DNA of 64,000 bases from Usitatibacter rugosus (lineage in GTDB: Bacteria; Pseudomonadota; Gammaproteobacteria; Burkholderiales; Usitatibacteraceae), in assembly GCF_013003965.1 (NCBI RefSeq), contig NZ_CP053069.1, forward strand, positions 62,001 through 126,000. The letters are read 5' to 3'. Made by a program: the position numbers and the translations under genes. Below the pieces are notes generated by a model, which had not been told where the DNA came from, did no database searches, and saw only the letters and a program-made list of their open reading frames with translations. This document shows positions 44,817-54,555 of this stretch, in pieces. Position 1 is the first letter of the stretch. Every line of letters begins with the position of its first letter.

Positions 44817-46591
44817 AAGAGGCCCTGATCTTCCTCGCCGCCGCCGTGATCTGCGTGCCGATCGCGAAGCGCTTCGGGCTGGGCGCCGTGCTGGGCTACC
44901 TGATCGCCGGCGCCATCATCGGGCCGTGGGGGCTGCGGCTCATCGCGAACGTGGAATCGACGCTGCATCTCGCGGAGCTGGGCGTGGTGCTGCTGCTCTT
45001 CGTGATCGGCCTCGAGCTCGACCCCCGGCGCCTCGCAGCGACGCGCCACGCGGTGTTCGTGGGCGGCGGAATACAGATCGGCCTGTGCGGGCTCGTGCTG
45101 TCGATCGGCCTCTACGCGATCGGCATCCCGCCCGTGGCCGCCGCGATCGTGGGAATCACGTTGGCGCTCTCTTCGACGGCGATCGCCATCTCCACGATGC
45201 AGGAGCGCAACGAGCTCGCCACGCCGACCGGGCAGTCGATCTTCGGGATCCTCCTCTTCCAGGACATCGCCGCCCTGCCGCTCATCGCGCTCGTGCCGCT
45301 GGTGTCGCACACGCCGCATCCGAGCGGCATGTCGGCCTGGGAGCGCGCGGGCATCGCCTTCGTCGCGATCGCGGGAGTCATCGTCCTCGGGCGCTACCTC
45401 CTGCGGCCGCTGCTGCGCCTGATCGCGCGCGTGAACCTGCGCGAGGTCTTCACGGCGTTCTCGCTGCTGCTGGTGATCGGGATCGCGCTCTTCGTCCAGT
45501 GGGCGGGGCTCTCGCCGGCGCTCGGCGGGTTCCTCGCCGGCGTGCTGCTCGCTAGCTCGGAGTTCCGCCACGCGCTGGAATCGGACATCGAGCCGTTCAA
45601 GGGACTCCTGCTGGGCCTGTTCTTCATCGCCGTGGGCATGACGATCGACTTCGGCCTGCTGATGAGCGATCCCCGCCTGGTAGCGATGCTGGTCGCGGGC
45701 TTCCTCGCATTGAAGGTCGGCGCGCTGTACGTGGTGGCGCGGCTGCTGGGGATCACGACCCGGCAGCGCCTGCTCTTCGCGATCCTGCTGTCACAGGGCG
45801 GCGAATTCGCGTTCGTGGTCTTCGGCGTCGCGAAGGTCGCGCGCGTCCTCTCGCCGGAATGGGAGGACCTGCTCACCATCGTGGTCGCGCTGTCGATGGC
45901 CGCCACGCCGTTGCTGCTGGTGATCCACGACAAGCTGATCGCGCGCAAGGTGCGCACCGAGCGCGAGGACGACACGATCGACCAGCAGGCGCCGATCATC
46001 ATCGCGGGCTTCGGGCGCTTCGGGCAGATCGTGGGCCGCCTGCTCTTCGCCAACGGCATGCGCGCGGTGGTGCTGGACCACGACCCGGACCAGATCGAGC
46101 TGCTGCGAAACTTCGGTTTCCCCGTGTACTACGGCGACGCTTCGCGCCTCGACCTGCTGCGCGCCGCGGGCGCCGCGGATGCGAAGCTGCTGGTGAACGC
46201 CATCGACAACGTGGAGGACAGCCTGGCGCTGGTGGATCGCGTGCGCGCCAATTTCCCCAACCTGCGCATCATCGCGCGCGCCCGCAATGTCTCGCACTAC
46301 TTCGAGCTGCGGCTGCGCGGCGTGGAGGTGGTCGAGCGCGAGCTCTTCGAAGGGTCGCTCCGCACGGGGCGGCGTGCGCTCGAGGCGATGGGCGTCGATC
46401 CCTTCCGCGCCCGCGACATGGCCAACGCGTTCCGCCAGCACAACGTGCAGCTGATGGACAACATGCTCCCGCACTATCGCGACCAGCAGCGCCTGATGTC
46501 GCTCGCGAAGTCGGGCCGCGAGGAGCTGGAGGAGCAGTTCCGCCGCGACCGGGAAAAGTTCGAGAAGGAACACCCCGAGTCCTGGCGGTAG
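44813..46591 (+). CDS. Glutathione-regulated potassium-efflux protein, KefB/KefC type
   Basis: Inner-membrane K+/H+ antiporter that protects against electrophiles by acidifying the cytoplasm. The 592-residue protein has about 12 hydrophobic segments in residues 1-380 with LILFQDIAALPLIALV-like signature residues and GGFLAGVLLASSEFRHALESDIEPFKGLLLGLFF. A cytoplasmic KTN/TrkA-N domain follows with IIAGFGRFGQIVGRLL (about 395-410), and then the charged C-terminal tail. The second antiporter at 14351 differs by having an RCK-C domain. Confidence 0.92.
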   Translation: MKEALIFLAAAVICVPIAKRFGLGAVLGYLIAGAIIGPWGLRLIANVESTLHLAELGVVLLLFVIGLELDPRRLAATRHAVFVGGGIQIGLCGLVLSIGLYAIGIPPVAAAIVGITLALSSTAIAISTMQERNELATPTGQSIFGILLFQDIAALPLIALVPLVSHTPHPSGMSAWERAGIAFVAIAGVIVLGRYLLRPLLRLIARVNLREVFTAFSLLLVIGIALFVQWAGLSPALGGFLAGVLLASSEFRHALESDIEPFKGLLLGLFFIAVGMTIDFGLLMSDPRLVAMLVAGFLALKVGALYVVARLLGITTRQRLLFAILLSQGGEFAFVVFGVAKVARVLSPEWEDLLTIVVALSMAATPLLLVIHDKLIARKVRTEREDDTIDQQAPIIIAGFGRFGQIVGRLLFANGMRAVVLDHDPDQIELLRNFGFPVYYGDASRLDLLRAAGAADAKLLVNAIDNVEDSLALVDRVRANFPNLRIIARARNVSHYFELRLRGVEVVERELFEGSLRTGRRALEAMGVDPFRARDMANAFRQHNVQLMDNMLPHYRDQQRLMSLAKSGREELEEQFRRDREKFEKEHPESWR

Positions 46592-46600
46592 ACTGGCGGC

Positions 46601-47869
46601 ATGAACACGCACGACATCTTCCTCGTTCCGGGAATTTCCACACCCTTCGCACGCGTCGACGGCCCGCTTCGCACCCAGGACGCCGTGGCGCTCTCGGTGC
46701 CGGTCGCCAAGGCCATGGCCGGCGGCTGCCCGCAGGGCGCCATCGACCTCGTCATCTGGGGCACGGTCGCCCCGAACCTCGGCTGGAGCAACATCGCGCG
46801 CGAGGTGTGGATCGACGCCGGGCTCGACCGCTCCGTTCCCGCGTTCTCCACCGTGATGGCCTGCTCCACGAGCATGGTCGCGACGTTCGAAGCGGCCGGG
46901 ATGCTGGGCGCGGAGCACCAGCTCGCGGTGTGCGGCGGCGTGGAGAGCATGAGCCGCGTGCAGATCGGCCTCACGCAGGGCCTCTCGGTGTGGATCCGCC
47001 GCCTCTCGCAGGCGCGCAGCTTCGGCGAGCGCGTGGACCGCTTCATGGAGATCCGCGGCTCCGACATCAAGCTGCACATCCCCAGTGTCGCCAACCGCGC
47101 CACCGGCAAGAGCATGGGCGAGCACTGCGAGGAGATGGCGAAGTTCTGGAACATCGCCCGCGTCGACCAGGACCGCATCGCCTACGAATCGCACCGCCGC
47201 GCCGTCGCGGCCATCGCCTCGGGCTTCTTCGACGACCTCGTGATTCCCGTCGAGGGCATGGCGAAGCACGGCATCCCGCGCGCCGACACCTCGCCCGAGA
47301 AGCTCGCGACGCTCAAGCCCGCGTTCGATCGCACCAGCGGCAAGGGCACGATCACGGCGGGCAATGCATCGCCGCTGACCGACGGCGCAGCCGGTGTGTG
47401 GGTCGGCACCGCGGAGGGCGTGGCACGCCTTCCGGCGAACCGGCCGCGCGTGAAGCTCGTCGACTGGGAGATCGCCGCGGTGGATCTCTTCAACGAGGGC
47501 CTGCTGATGGCGCCGGCCTACGCGATCCCGCGCTTGCTCGCGCGCCACGGGCTTTCGCTTGCCTCGATCGACCTGTGGGAGATCCATGAGGCCTTCGCAG
47601 CGCAGGTGCTTTGCAACGTGGCCGCGCTCGAGAACGAAACCTTCCTGCGCGAAAAGGCGAAGGTGGATGCGCCGATGGGCAAGTTCCCGTGGGAGCGCTG
47701 GAATCCGAATGGCGGCAGCGTTTCCATCGGACATCCGTTCGGTGCGACGGGCGCTCGCATCCTCTCGCAGGCGGTGAAGGAGCTCGCGGCGATGGGCAAG
47801 GGCAAGCGTGCCATCGTCTCGATCTGCGCCGACGGCGGCCTCGGCACGGTTGCCTTGCTGGAGAGCTGA
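46601..47869 (+). CDS. Thiolase (acetyl-CoA C-acyltransferase, FadI-like)
   Basis: A 422-residue thiolase that should cleave 3-ketoacyl-CoA or condense acyl-CoAs. The nucleophilic Cys is Cys88 in VMACSTSMVA. The active-site loops are EIHEAFAAQVL (His), GHPFGATGARI (His) and SICADGGLGTVALLE (acid/base Cys in place of the usual CxGGG). No partner hydratase/dehydrogenase (FadJ-like) is adjacent. Only 9 bases separate it from the Kef gene and 1 base from the ureidoglycolate lyase gene. Substrate length is open. Confidence 0.88.
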   Translation: MNTHDIFLVPGISTPFARVDGPLRTQDAVALSVPVAKAMAGGCPQGAIDLVIWGTVAPNLGWSNIAREVWIDAGLDRSVPAFSTVMACSTSMVATFEAAGMLGAEHQLAVCGGVESMSRVQIGLTQGLSVWIRRLSQARSFGERVDRFMEIRGSDIKLHIPSVANRATGKSMGEHCEEMAKFWNIARVDQDRIAYESHRRAVAAIASGFFDDLVIPVEGMAKHGIPRADTSPEKLATLKPAFDRTSGKGTITAGNASPLTDGAAGVWVGTAEGVARLPANRPRVKLVDWEIAAVDLFNEGLLMAPAYAIPRLLARHGLSLASIDLWEIHEAFAAQVLCNVAALENETFLREKAKVDAPMGKFPWERWNPNGGSVSIGHPFGATGARILSQAVKELAAMGKGKRAIVSICADGGLGTVALLES

Positions 47870-47870
47870 G

Positions 47871-48524
47871 ATGGACAGCTACCTCGCACCCGAGCTCCCG
47901 GACACGTTGATCGTCCACGAGGTGCCGGTGGTGCGCGCCACCGAGGAGAGCCTGCGCGGCTACGGCCGGCTCGTCGACCGCCCCGAGGATTGCAAGGTCG
48001 AGATCGTCACGTGGCCCCAGCCCGGTTGGCGAAAGATGGACGAGGGCACCGGCAACGAAGGGGGTACCACGAAGGGCGAGTTCGATTTCTGGTGGGAAGG
48101 CGACATCCTCTACGGCAAGAACCATGCGGTCGCCGAAAACGAATACCTCTTCGGCTGGTCGTGCGATCCGTGGCGAGCCCGGCGCGAGGAACAGACGGTG
48201 CCACGCGACCGGGTGCTGCTGTGGCACGCGAACTATCACCCCGATGGCGGGCAGCTCTTCTTTCCCCGGAACGGCGAAGCGTTCCTTGCGCCGCTCGCGA
48301 TGCCGGGCGACGACGTGAAGCCGGAAGATTTCGTCGCGTTCTACGTCGACGGCGGCCGCGGCCTCTACATCCATCCGAACATCTGGCACGAGGCGGTCTT
48401 TCCGATCGCCGACAAGGCGCGCTTCCACGACGAGCAGGGCAAGGTGCACGCGCGCATCTCGTGCGACTTCGCGCAGGAGTTCGGCGTGCTGCTGGGCGTG
48501 AATCTTACCGAGCGGGCTCCCTGA
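47871..48524 (+). CDS. Ureidoglycolate lyase (AllA-like) family protein
   Basis: A 217-residue cupin-like protein related to AllA, which splits ureidoglycolate to glyoxylate and urea. Family-like parts are YGRLVDRPEDCKVEIVTWPQPG, RVLLWHANYHPDGGQLFFPRNGEAFLAPLA, and YIHPNIWHEAVFPI with metal- or substrate-binding His and Glu. It is about 50 residues longer than E. coli AllA, with an extra internal segment (about residues 55-110). No other allantoin or purine-degradation gene is in the window. Its pairing with a thiolase is unexpected, so a different substrate is possible. Confidence 0.75.
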   Translation: MDSYLAPELPDTLIVHEVPVVRATEESLRGYGRLVDRPEDCKVEIVTWPQPGWRKMDEGTGNEGGTTKGEFDFWWEGDILYGKNHAVAENEYLFGWSCDPWRARREEQTVPRDRVLLWHANYHPDGGQLFFPRNGEAFLAPLAMPGDDVKPEDFVAFYVDGGRGLYIHPNIWHEAVFPIADKARFHDEQGKVHARISCDFAQEFGVLLGVNLTERAP

Positions 48525-48564
48525 CGCCTTTTCTGGCGCGGTTCCTGCAACAGTGATGGGATCG

Positions 48565-48587
48565 TGCGCGATGCAGGTGATCGCGCA
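48565..48587 (+). promoter_or_regulatory. Hairpin in the leader of the secreted repeat protein
   Basis: TGCGCGAT (48565-48572) and ATCGCGCA (48580-48587) form a perfect 8-bp stem with a 7-base loop, ending 18 bases before the ATG at 48606. It lacks a T-run. It may end the upstream transcript weakly or control translation of the gene. Confidence 0.5.
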
Positions 48588-48605
48588 TCACCGCTCCCCG
48601 AGACC

Positions 48606-50402
48606 ATGAAAAAACACATCGCGATTTTCGTCACTTCCTGTCTCTGTTCGGCGACGGCGCTGGCCGCGCCCACGCTCGGCGGATGCCCCGTCTTCCCCTC
48701 GAACAACTACTGGAACACACCGGTCGACACGCTCCCCGTCCACGCGAGCTCCAACGCGTGGGTGGCCTCGATGGGTACCACGCGCCGCATCCATCCCGAC
48801 TGGGGCAACGACCTCGCGGACAACTTCGGCATCCCGTTCGTCACGGTCCCCGGCACGCAGCCCAAGGTGCCAATCACGTTCGGCCCCGACGGCTTCGACG
48901 ACGAGAGCGACCCGGGCCCGATGCCCATCCCGCCCAACGCCCCCGTCGAAGGCGGCAACGCGGCGGATGGCGACCGGCACGTGATCGTCCTCGACACCGG
49001 CAACTGCATCCTCTACGAGCTGTATCGCGCGTTCTCGCAGAACGGCGGTGCGAGCTGGCGCGTGGATTCGTCGGCCAAATTCGACCTGCGTTCGAATGCG
49101 CTGCGTCCCTCGGGCTGGACTTCCGCGGATGCGGCCGGCCTCGCGATCTTCCCCGGCCTCGCGCGCTGGGACGAAGTGGCCGCGGGCGAGATCGCGCATG
49201 CGATCCGCGTAACGGCAACACCCATCTGGGGCCGCCAGGGCTCGCAGAACGTCTTCCTGTGGCCGGCTCGCCACTGGTCCGGAAGCGGCACGAACTCGAG
49301 CAATCCGCCGATGGGCGCGCGCTTCCGCCTCAAGGCCGACTTCAACATCTCGGGCTTCGATGCGCGCACGCAGGTCGTGCTGAGAGCCTTCAAGAAATAC
49401 GGCCTCGTGCTCGCCGACGGCGGCAGCAACTGGTTCTTCCAGGGCGTCTCCGACGAACGCTGGCCCGACAAGGTGCTGGACGAACTGAAGTCCATCACCG
49501 GCGGCAACTTCGAAGCGGTGGATACCTCGGTGCTGCTGGTGAATGCCAACTCGGGCGAAGCCCTCGTGCCGACGAGCGGGCCGCCGCCTCCGCCCCCGCC
49601 ACCGCCGCCCGCGACGGGCGGTCTCAACTACCAGGGCCTCTGGTACCGCTCGCCCGCCGAATCCGAAGCGGGCTGGGGCGTGAACATCTCGCACCAGGGC
49701 GACATCCTCTTCATGACGTGGTTCACGTATGACGTGGACGGCACGGGCATGTGGCTCATCATGTCGCGCGGCGACAAGACCGGCACCGGCACGTACTCGG
49801 GCCAGCTCTTCCGCACGCGCGGCCCGGCCTTCAGCGCCATGCCGTGGAACAAGGGCGACGTCGTGTCCACGCCGGTGGGCACCGCGAACTTCACGTTCAC
49901 CGATGCGAACAACGGGACGTTCACGTACACGGTGAACGGAACCACGCAGTCGAAGCCCATCACGCGCATCGTCTATTCCTCGCCGGTGCCCACGTGCACC
50001 TCCGGCGGGACGCAGGGCAATCCGCCCAATTACCAGGACCTCTGGTGGCGTTCCCCCGCCGAATCCGAATCGGGCTGGGGCGTGAACATCACGCACCAGG
50101 GCGATATCCTCTTCGCCACCTGGTTCACGTACGACGCGACTGGCAAGGGACTGTGGATCGTGATGTCGCGCGGCGAGCGCACCGGCGCCGGCGTCTACAC
50201 GGGAGAGATCTTCACCACGACGGGGCCGGCCTTCAGCGCCGTGCCGTGGAACAAGGCCGACGTGCGCTCGACGAAGGTGGGGACGGCGACGTTCGCCTTC
50301 AGCGACGCGAGCAACGGGACGTTCACGTACTCGGTGAACGGCCTCCAGCAATCGAAGCCGATCACGCGGACGATCTACTCCACGCCGACCGCCTGCCGCT
50401 AG
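48606..50402 (+). CDS. Secreted protein with two 134-residue-spaced C-terminal repeats
   Basis: A 598-residue protein with a Sec signal (MKKHIAIFVTSCLCSATALAA). The N-terminal domain of about 300 residues (NYWNTPVDTLPVHASSNAWV ... DGDRHVIVLDTGNCILYELYRAF) is rich in Trp, Asn, Asp and Gly. A run of ten prolines (about residues 326-336) links it to two copies of a roughly 120-residue module that starts NYQ(G/D)LW(Y/W)R(S)PAESE(A/S)GWGVNI. Modules of this kind occur in many betaproteobacterial exported proteins and have no known function. ATG 48606 is chosen because it begins the signal peptide. Extracellular or surface location is likely. Confidence 0.78.
   Translation: MKKHIAIFVTSCLCSATALAAPTLGGCPVFPSNNYWNTPVDTLPVHASSNAWVASMGTTRRIHPDWGNDLADNFGIPFVTVPGTQPKVPITFGPDGFDDESDPGPMPIPPNAPVEGGNAADGDRHVIVLDTGNCILYELYRAFSQNGGASWRVDSSAKFDLRSNALRPSGWTSADAAGLAIFPGLARWDEVAAGEIAHAIRVTATPIWGRQGSQNVFLWPARHWSGSGTNSSNPPMGARFRLKADFNISGFDARTQVVLRAFKKYGLVLADGGSNWFFQGVSDERWPDKVLDELKSITGGNFEAVDTSVLLVNANSGEALVPTSGPPPPPPPPPPATGGLNYQGLWYRSPAESEAGWGVNISHQGDILFMTWFTYDVDGTGMWLIMSRGDKTGTGTYSGQLFRTRGPAFSAMPWNKGDVVSTPVGTANFTFTDANNGTFTYTVNGTTQSKPITRIVYSSPVPTCTSGGTQGNPPNYQDLWWRSPAESESGWGVNITHQGDILFATWFTYDATGKGLWIVMSRGERTGAGVYTGEIFTTTGPAFSAVPWNKADVRSTKVGTATFAFSDASNGTFTYSVNGLQQSKPITRTIYSTPTACR
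49626..50396 (+). repeat. Direct in-gene repeat, two copies, period 402 bp
   Basis: Copy 1 begins at 49626 and copy 2 at 50028. They agree over long blocks, for example TGGGGCGTGAACATC in both and GGGACGTTCACGTAC in both, which points to a fairly recent tandem duplication or to homogenisation between copies. The last block of each encodes TYTVNG / TYSVNG followed by QSKPITR. Confidence 0.8.
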
Positions 50403-50941
50403 GGCGTGAGCCGGTGGTCGTAGCTGAGGACGCGCGCGAGCTTCCACGCGCCCGAGGGCTCGCGCTTCCACACGTGCGTGAAGAGCGAGACCTCGCTCAG
50501 CTGCTCGGGCTTGCCCGGCGTCAGGCGATAGAAGCGATGCTCGCCCACCTGGATCGCGCCGTAGTTGTTCAGCGGATAGACCTTCATGGTGCCGGGCACG
50601 ATCTCGCGCCGCGACCGGTAGTCTTCCCCAGTCTCCTGGCGCTTGCAGATGGCGGTCACGCCCTCGACGAACTGCTTCGACGTCGTGAACGTGAGGCCGC
50701 CCTTGTCGTGGTACATCTCGACGTCGTCCGTGAGCGCGCCCGCGAGCACCTTCATGTCGCAGGTGTCGAAGATCGCGGCGAAGACGGTGCGGTCCCGCGC
50801 CGCGACCTCGTCGAAGAGCGCCTGCGTGGGACGCGGGCCTTCACGCGGACCGCCTTGTGCGAAGGCGGACCCGCTCGCGGCCGCCGCGAGCGCGACCGCC
50901 ACGCTCCATCCTGCCGCTCTCCACTCCGCCACAAGCCTCAC
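50399..50941 (-). CDS. Secreted NTF2-like (DUF4440) protein
   Basis: A 180-residue protein with a signal peptide (VALAAAASGSAFAQ) and one SnoaL/NTF2-like domain: FAAIFDTCDMKVLAGALTDDVEMYHDKGGLTFT, and WKREPSGAWKLARVLSYDHRL at the end. It starts at GTG 50941, overlapping the stop of the ABC/M1 gene (GTGA). A second GTG at 50932 is possible. Being coupled to the peptidase/permease suggests a shared function, but the ligand is unknown. The stop shares CTAG with the convergent repeat protein. Confidence 0.82.
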   Translation of the reverse strand: MRLVAEWRAAGWSVAVALAAAASGSAFAQGGPREGPRPTQALFDEVAARDRTVFAAIFDTCDMKVLAGALTDDVEMYHDKGGLTFTTSKQFVEGVTAICKRQETGEDYRSRREIVPGTMKVYPLNNYGAIQVGEHRFYRLTPGKPEQLSEVSLFTHVWKREPSGAWKLARVLSYDHRLTP

Positions 50942-53900
50942 GACGCGACCTTCACGGCCGTGAGGTTGTCGTCGGAGTTGCGGTCGATCCGCTTGTTGTA
51001 CGGATCGATGCCGACCCACTTCGGCTCCTGGTCCACGGTGTAGGTCACTTTCGTCTCGCCCGTAGCCACGATGCGCTTCTCCACCATCAGCACGCTCGCC
51101 TTCGAGAAGCCCTTCTTGCCGGGCTGCGCGGTGAAGACGCCGACGTCGAAGACCTCCGACATGGGCGCATCGGTCTCCTTGCCCTTGCCGTCGGCGTAGA
51201 ACTTCTTGCCGTCGATGGCGAAGGTGACGTCCCACTTGCCGTCGGCGCGCTTCGTGGCCTTGGCGTCCTTCGCCTTCATGTCGTAGAGCGTGATCTTCTC
51301 GAAGAGGTCGGTGATGAGCGCGTCGTGCTGCGGCCCTGCTTCCTCGCGCAGCATCTGCACGAACTCCGACGACGACGGATAGGGTGCGGCCTTGAACGCG
51401 TACTTCGCGATCAAGCGGCGAAGCGCGCGATTCACCGTGTCCTCGCCGACCACGTCCTTCAGCCAGTACATGACCAGCGTGCCCTTGCGGTAGTGGACGT
51501 AGCCCTGGTTCTCCACGCGCACGCTCGGCAGCTCCTCCACGACCTCGCCGCCGCGGCTGCGCAGGTAGGAATCGAGCTCGTACTTGAGGAACTTGCGCGC
51601 CATCTCCGGCCCGTACAGCTTCTCCATCACGAGCATGGCCGAGTACTGCGCGAAGGTTTCCGAGAGCATCGTCATGCCCTGCTTGTCGGCGCCGATCACC
51701 TGGTGTGCCCACCACTGGTGGCCCATCTCGTGCGCCGTCACGTAGGTGACGAGGTCGATCTTCTCGTCTCCCGCGACCGCGTCCCGGGGCTGGTTCTGGA
51801 TGAAACCGATCGCCTCGGAGTAGGGCACCGTGCCGGCGAAGGCCTGCGCGAAGCTCTCGTACGCCGGGAATTCGAGGATGCGCGCCTGGTGGAACTGGTA
51901 GGGCGAGAAGCGCTCGGTGAAGATGTCGAGCGACACCTTCATTGCGTCCATCATCAGCTTCACGTTGTGCTCGTGCGCCGGGTGGTAGTACACGGCCAGC
52001 GCGACGGGCTCGCCCTGGGCGGGCTTCCAGGAGTCCTTCGTCTCCTTGTAGTACGCCGACTGCATGGAGAAGAACTGCAGGATCGGCGCCTCGGTCTTCG
52101 CCACCAGCGTGCGCCGGTTGTCCGTGACGGTATCGGAGACCACGCGGCCCGGGATGATCGGCACCTGGTCCGCGTCCGTCGTGAACGTGATCTCGGCGTT
52201 GACCCAATCGCTGTCGTGGCGGAGGTAGTGGTTGCCGACCGCGGTCATGTCCTCCAGCTTGGCCGGCCGCAACTCGGCGGGCAGGCCGTACTTGCGGCGC
52301 TTGGCGCGATCGGTGAGCAGCATGTTCCGGTCCATGCCCACGAAGGGCGCGACCTCGTTGCTGTCGAGGAAGCTGCCGTTGCCGACAATGCGCGTGAGCG
52401 GGGCACCGTTCGGGAAACCCCGCTCCTGCAGCGTGCCCTTCCACGCGAGCTTGCGCTTCTCACCCGGTTGCATCGGCGCCGCGAGCTTGTAGATGCGGTA
52501 ATGGAAGTCGCCATAGTCCTTGTCGGGCGTGCCGCCCTCCACGGCGATCTCGTCCATCGCCATGCGCGCGTCGGGATTCCAGCGGATGTGCACGGCCTCG
52601 ATCGGCAGCGCGGTCTTGTTCTCCAGCACCATCTCGCCCTTCGTGGTGGCACGCGCATCCCGGGGGAAGAGCGCGACGTCGAGCTTCACGTCGGTGATGC
52701 GCGGCTGCGGCACCTTCTCGAACGCGAGCAGCGTCTTCTCGTACTCGGCCTGGCGCTCCTCGCGCTGCGGCACCGTGGTGTAGCGATTGAGGACGTTGGT
52801 GTTGTAGTAGATGTAGGCGCCCGAGCCCGCGAAGGCCAGGACCCCCACGGCGGCGAAGGCGCCCGGCAAACCCTTCAGGCGCCGTACGGCACGCGTGGCT
52901 CGTGGCTTCAAGCGTGTCTCCGTCCCCCGGCGCCACAGCAGGTGCGCGAACACGACGAGCACCAGCGCGAAGGCCATCCAGTAGAACTGGAACCACGCCG
53001 CGCCGACCCAGAAGCGGCCGAGGCCGTTCATGTCCGACAGCGGCGTCGGGGAAGCCGCGCCGTAGTTGTAGAGGTTGTGCTCGAAGCCCGCGGGAGCGAG
53101 CGCCGTTTGCGCCACCACGTAGATCAGCAGCACGGCCCAGCCGATGTACTTGTTCGGCGCCACGACCTGGACGAACACCGCGAGGATCGCGAGCTGCGTG
53201 CCGACGATCAGGCTCGGCAGCACGAACCACAGGAGATAGCTGCCCAGCTGGACATCGGTGTAGCCGTGGAAGAGCTGGAAGCCGACACCCATCGCCGTGC
53301 CGGCGATGAACGTCGCGAGCAGCACCAGCGTGATGGCCAGTACCTTCGGCAGCGCGAACGCCCAGTCGGGCGCCGCGGTGGCGCCGACGATCTCGTGCAT
53401 GCGCCGGTCGTGGTCGCGCCACACCAGCTCGCCCGAGTAGTACATCGCGATGATGATCGGGAAGAAGGTGAACGAGTCGTTCAGCGCGCGCACGACGGCG
53501 CGCGTCACCGGGAAGTAGTCGATACCGCGATTGGAGGCCACGCCGAGCAGGCCGCCGACCGCGTTCAGGCAGCCCAGGGCCAGCAGCACGAAGAAGGCGG
53601 GGCTCTTGAACACGAACGCCATGTCGAAGCGCGTGAGCGCCTTCAGCTGCCCCCAGCTCGTGGATCCGCCGGAGCGCGGGGCGGGCAGCTCGCGCAGCGC
53701 CGCCGGAGCATCGCCCGCGGCCTCCGCCTTGGGCGCCTTCGTCTTCTTGCCGACCACTTCGAAGCGGAAGCGCCAGTACGCGATCGCGAAGAGCACGAAC
53801 GCCACGCCCAGCCACAGCAGCCGGTTGGCGAGCATCAGGCCTTCGAGCGGCGGCATCATCGTGTTGCGGTCGGCCGCGGTCCAATAGCGCGTCACGCGCG

Positions 53901-54546
53901 AGAGCGCGCTGAAGCCGAACGGATCGGAGAGCGCGGCGATGGTGTCGTATGCCGGGTCCCGCAGCAGCACGCGGCTGGTGATGAAGAGGACGAGGAACGC
54001 GATCAATCCCACGTACGTCCACATCATCGAGCGCGTGACGGTGGCGAGCGCGAAGAGGCCGGCCGACATCACGAGCAGCGCCGGCAGCGCCATCACGAAC
54101 GCCGCATAGACGTAGTGCATGGCCACGAACGGGCCGACCTTCTCCGCATCGAGCCAGGGCATCCATGTGCCGACGAGGATTCCGAGCGGCACCGACATCA
54201 CCACCAGGAACGCGACGAGGAAGGCGCCCGAGAAGCGGCCCACCAGGTAGTCGCGCTTGGTGATGCGGGTGGCGCGCAGGATGGGTGCGAAGCCGGTCTC
54301 GTCGTCGCGCAGGATCACGTTCGAGACGAACGCGGTGGCGATGAAGAGCGCGAAGATGCACATTGTCGCCACGGTGAGCGCGATGGCGTAGGGCGAATTC
54401 ACGTTCACGTTGCCCCGCCCGCCGATCTGGATCGTGTCGACCGTCACCGAGCCGAACGTGAGCAGGAAGAAGAGGGCGAAGCCGATCGCGAAGAGCGGCG
54501 CACGCAGCTGGTAGCGGACCTCGAAGGCCGCGATCTTTCCGAGCAT
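50938..54546 (-). CDS. ABC-2 permease fused to an M1-family metallopeptidase
   Basis: A 1202-residue membrane protein. Residues 1-590 hold about 12 hydrophobic segments in two ABC-2-type permease halves. The C-terminal 550 residues are an M1 (gluzincin) domain with HEMGHQWWAH (zinc ligands His939 and His943, Glu940 catalytic) and the third ligand Glu963 in LSETFAQYSA. The peptidase domain should face the periplasm. Fusions of this type are known in proteobacteria next to an ABC ATPase, and here the ATPase gene is 9 bases upstream. The substrate is unknown; the protein may export and trim a peptide, or act on membrane proteins. Confidence 0.9.
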   Translation of the reverse strand: MLGKIAAFEVRYQLRAPLFAIGFALFFLLTFGSVTVDTIQIGGRGNVNVNSPYAIALTVATMCIFALFIATAFVSNVILRDDETGFAPILRATRITKRDYLVGRFSGAFLVAFLVVMSVPLGILVGTWMPWLDAEKVGPFVAMHYVYAAFVMALPALLVMSAGLFALATVTRSMMWTYVGLIAFLVLFITSRVLLRDPAYDTIAALSDPFGFSALSRVTRYWTAADRNTMMPPLEGLMLANRLLWLGVAFVLFAIAYWRFRFEVVGKKTKAPKAEAAGDAPAALRELPAPRSGGSTSWGQLKALTRFDMAFVFKSPAFFVLLALGCLNAVGGLLGVASNRGIDYFPVTRAVVRALNDSFTFFPIIIAMYYSGELVWRDHDRRMHEIVGATAAPDWAFALPKVLAITLVLLATFIAGTAMGVGFQLFHGYTDVQLGSYLLWFVLPSLIVGTQLAILAVFVQVVAPNKYIGWAVLLIYVVAQTALAPAGFEHNLYNYGAASPTPLSDMNGLGRFWVGAAWFQFYWMAFALVLVVFAHLLWRRGTETRLKPRATRAVRRLKGLPGAFAAVGVLAFAGSGAYIYYNTNVLNRYTTVPQREERQAEYEKTLLAFEKVPQPRITDVKLDVALFPRDARATTKGEMVLENKTALPIEAVHIRWNPDARMAMDEIAVEGGTPDKDYGDFHYRIYKLAAPMQPGEKRKLAWKGTLQERGFPNGAPLTRIVGNGSFLDSNEVAPFVGMDRNMLLTDRAKRRKYGLPAELRPAKLEDMTAVGNHYLRHDSDWVNAEITFTTDADQVPIIPGRVVSDTVTDNRRTLVAKTEAPILQFFSMQSAYYKETKDSWKPAQGEPVALAVYYHPAHEHNVKLMMDAMKVSLDIFTERFSPYQFHQARILEFPAYESFAQAFAGTVPYSEAIGFIQNQPRDAVAGDEKIDLVTYVTAHEMGHQWWAHQVIGADKQGMTMLSETFAQYSAMLVMEKLYGPEMARKFLKYELDSYLRSRGGEVVEELPSVRVENQGYVHYRKGTLVMYWLKDVVGEDTVNRALRRLIAKYAFKAAPYPSSSEFVQMLREEAGPQHDALITDLFEKITLYDMKAKDAKATKRADGKWDVTFAIDGKKFYADGKGKETDAPMSEVFDVGVFTAQPGKKGFSKASVLMVEKRIVATGETKVTYTVDQEPKWVGIDPYNKRIDRNSDDNLTAVKVAS

Positions 54547-54555
54547 GGCGATCTC

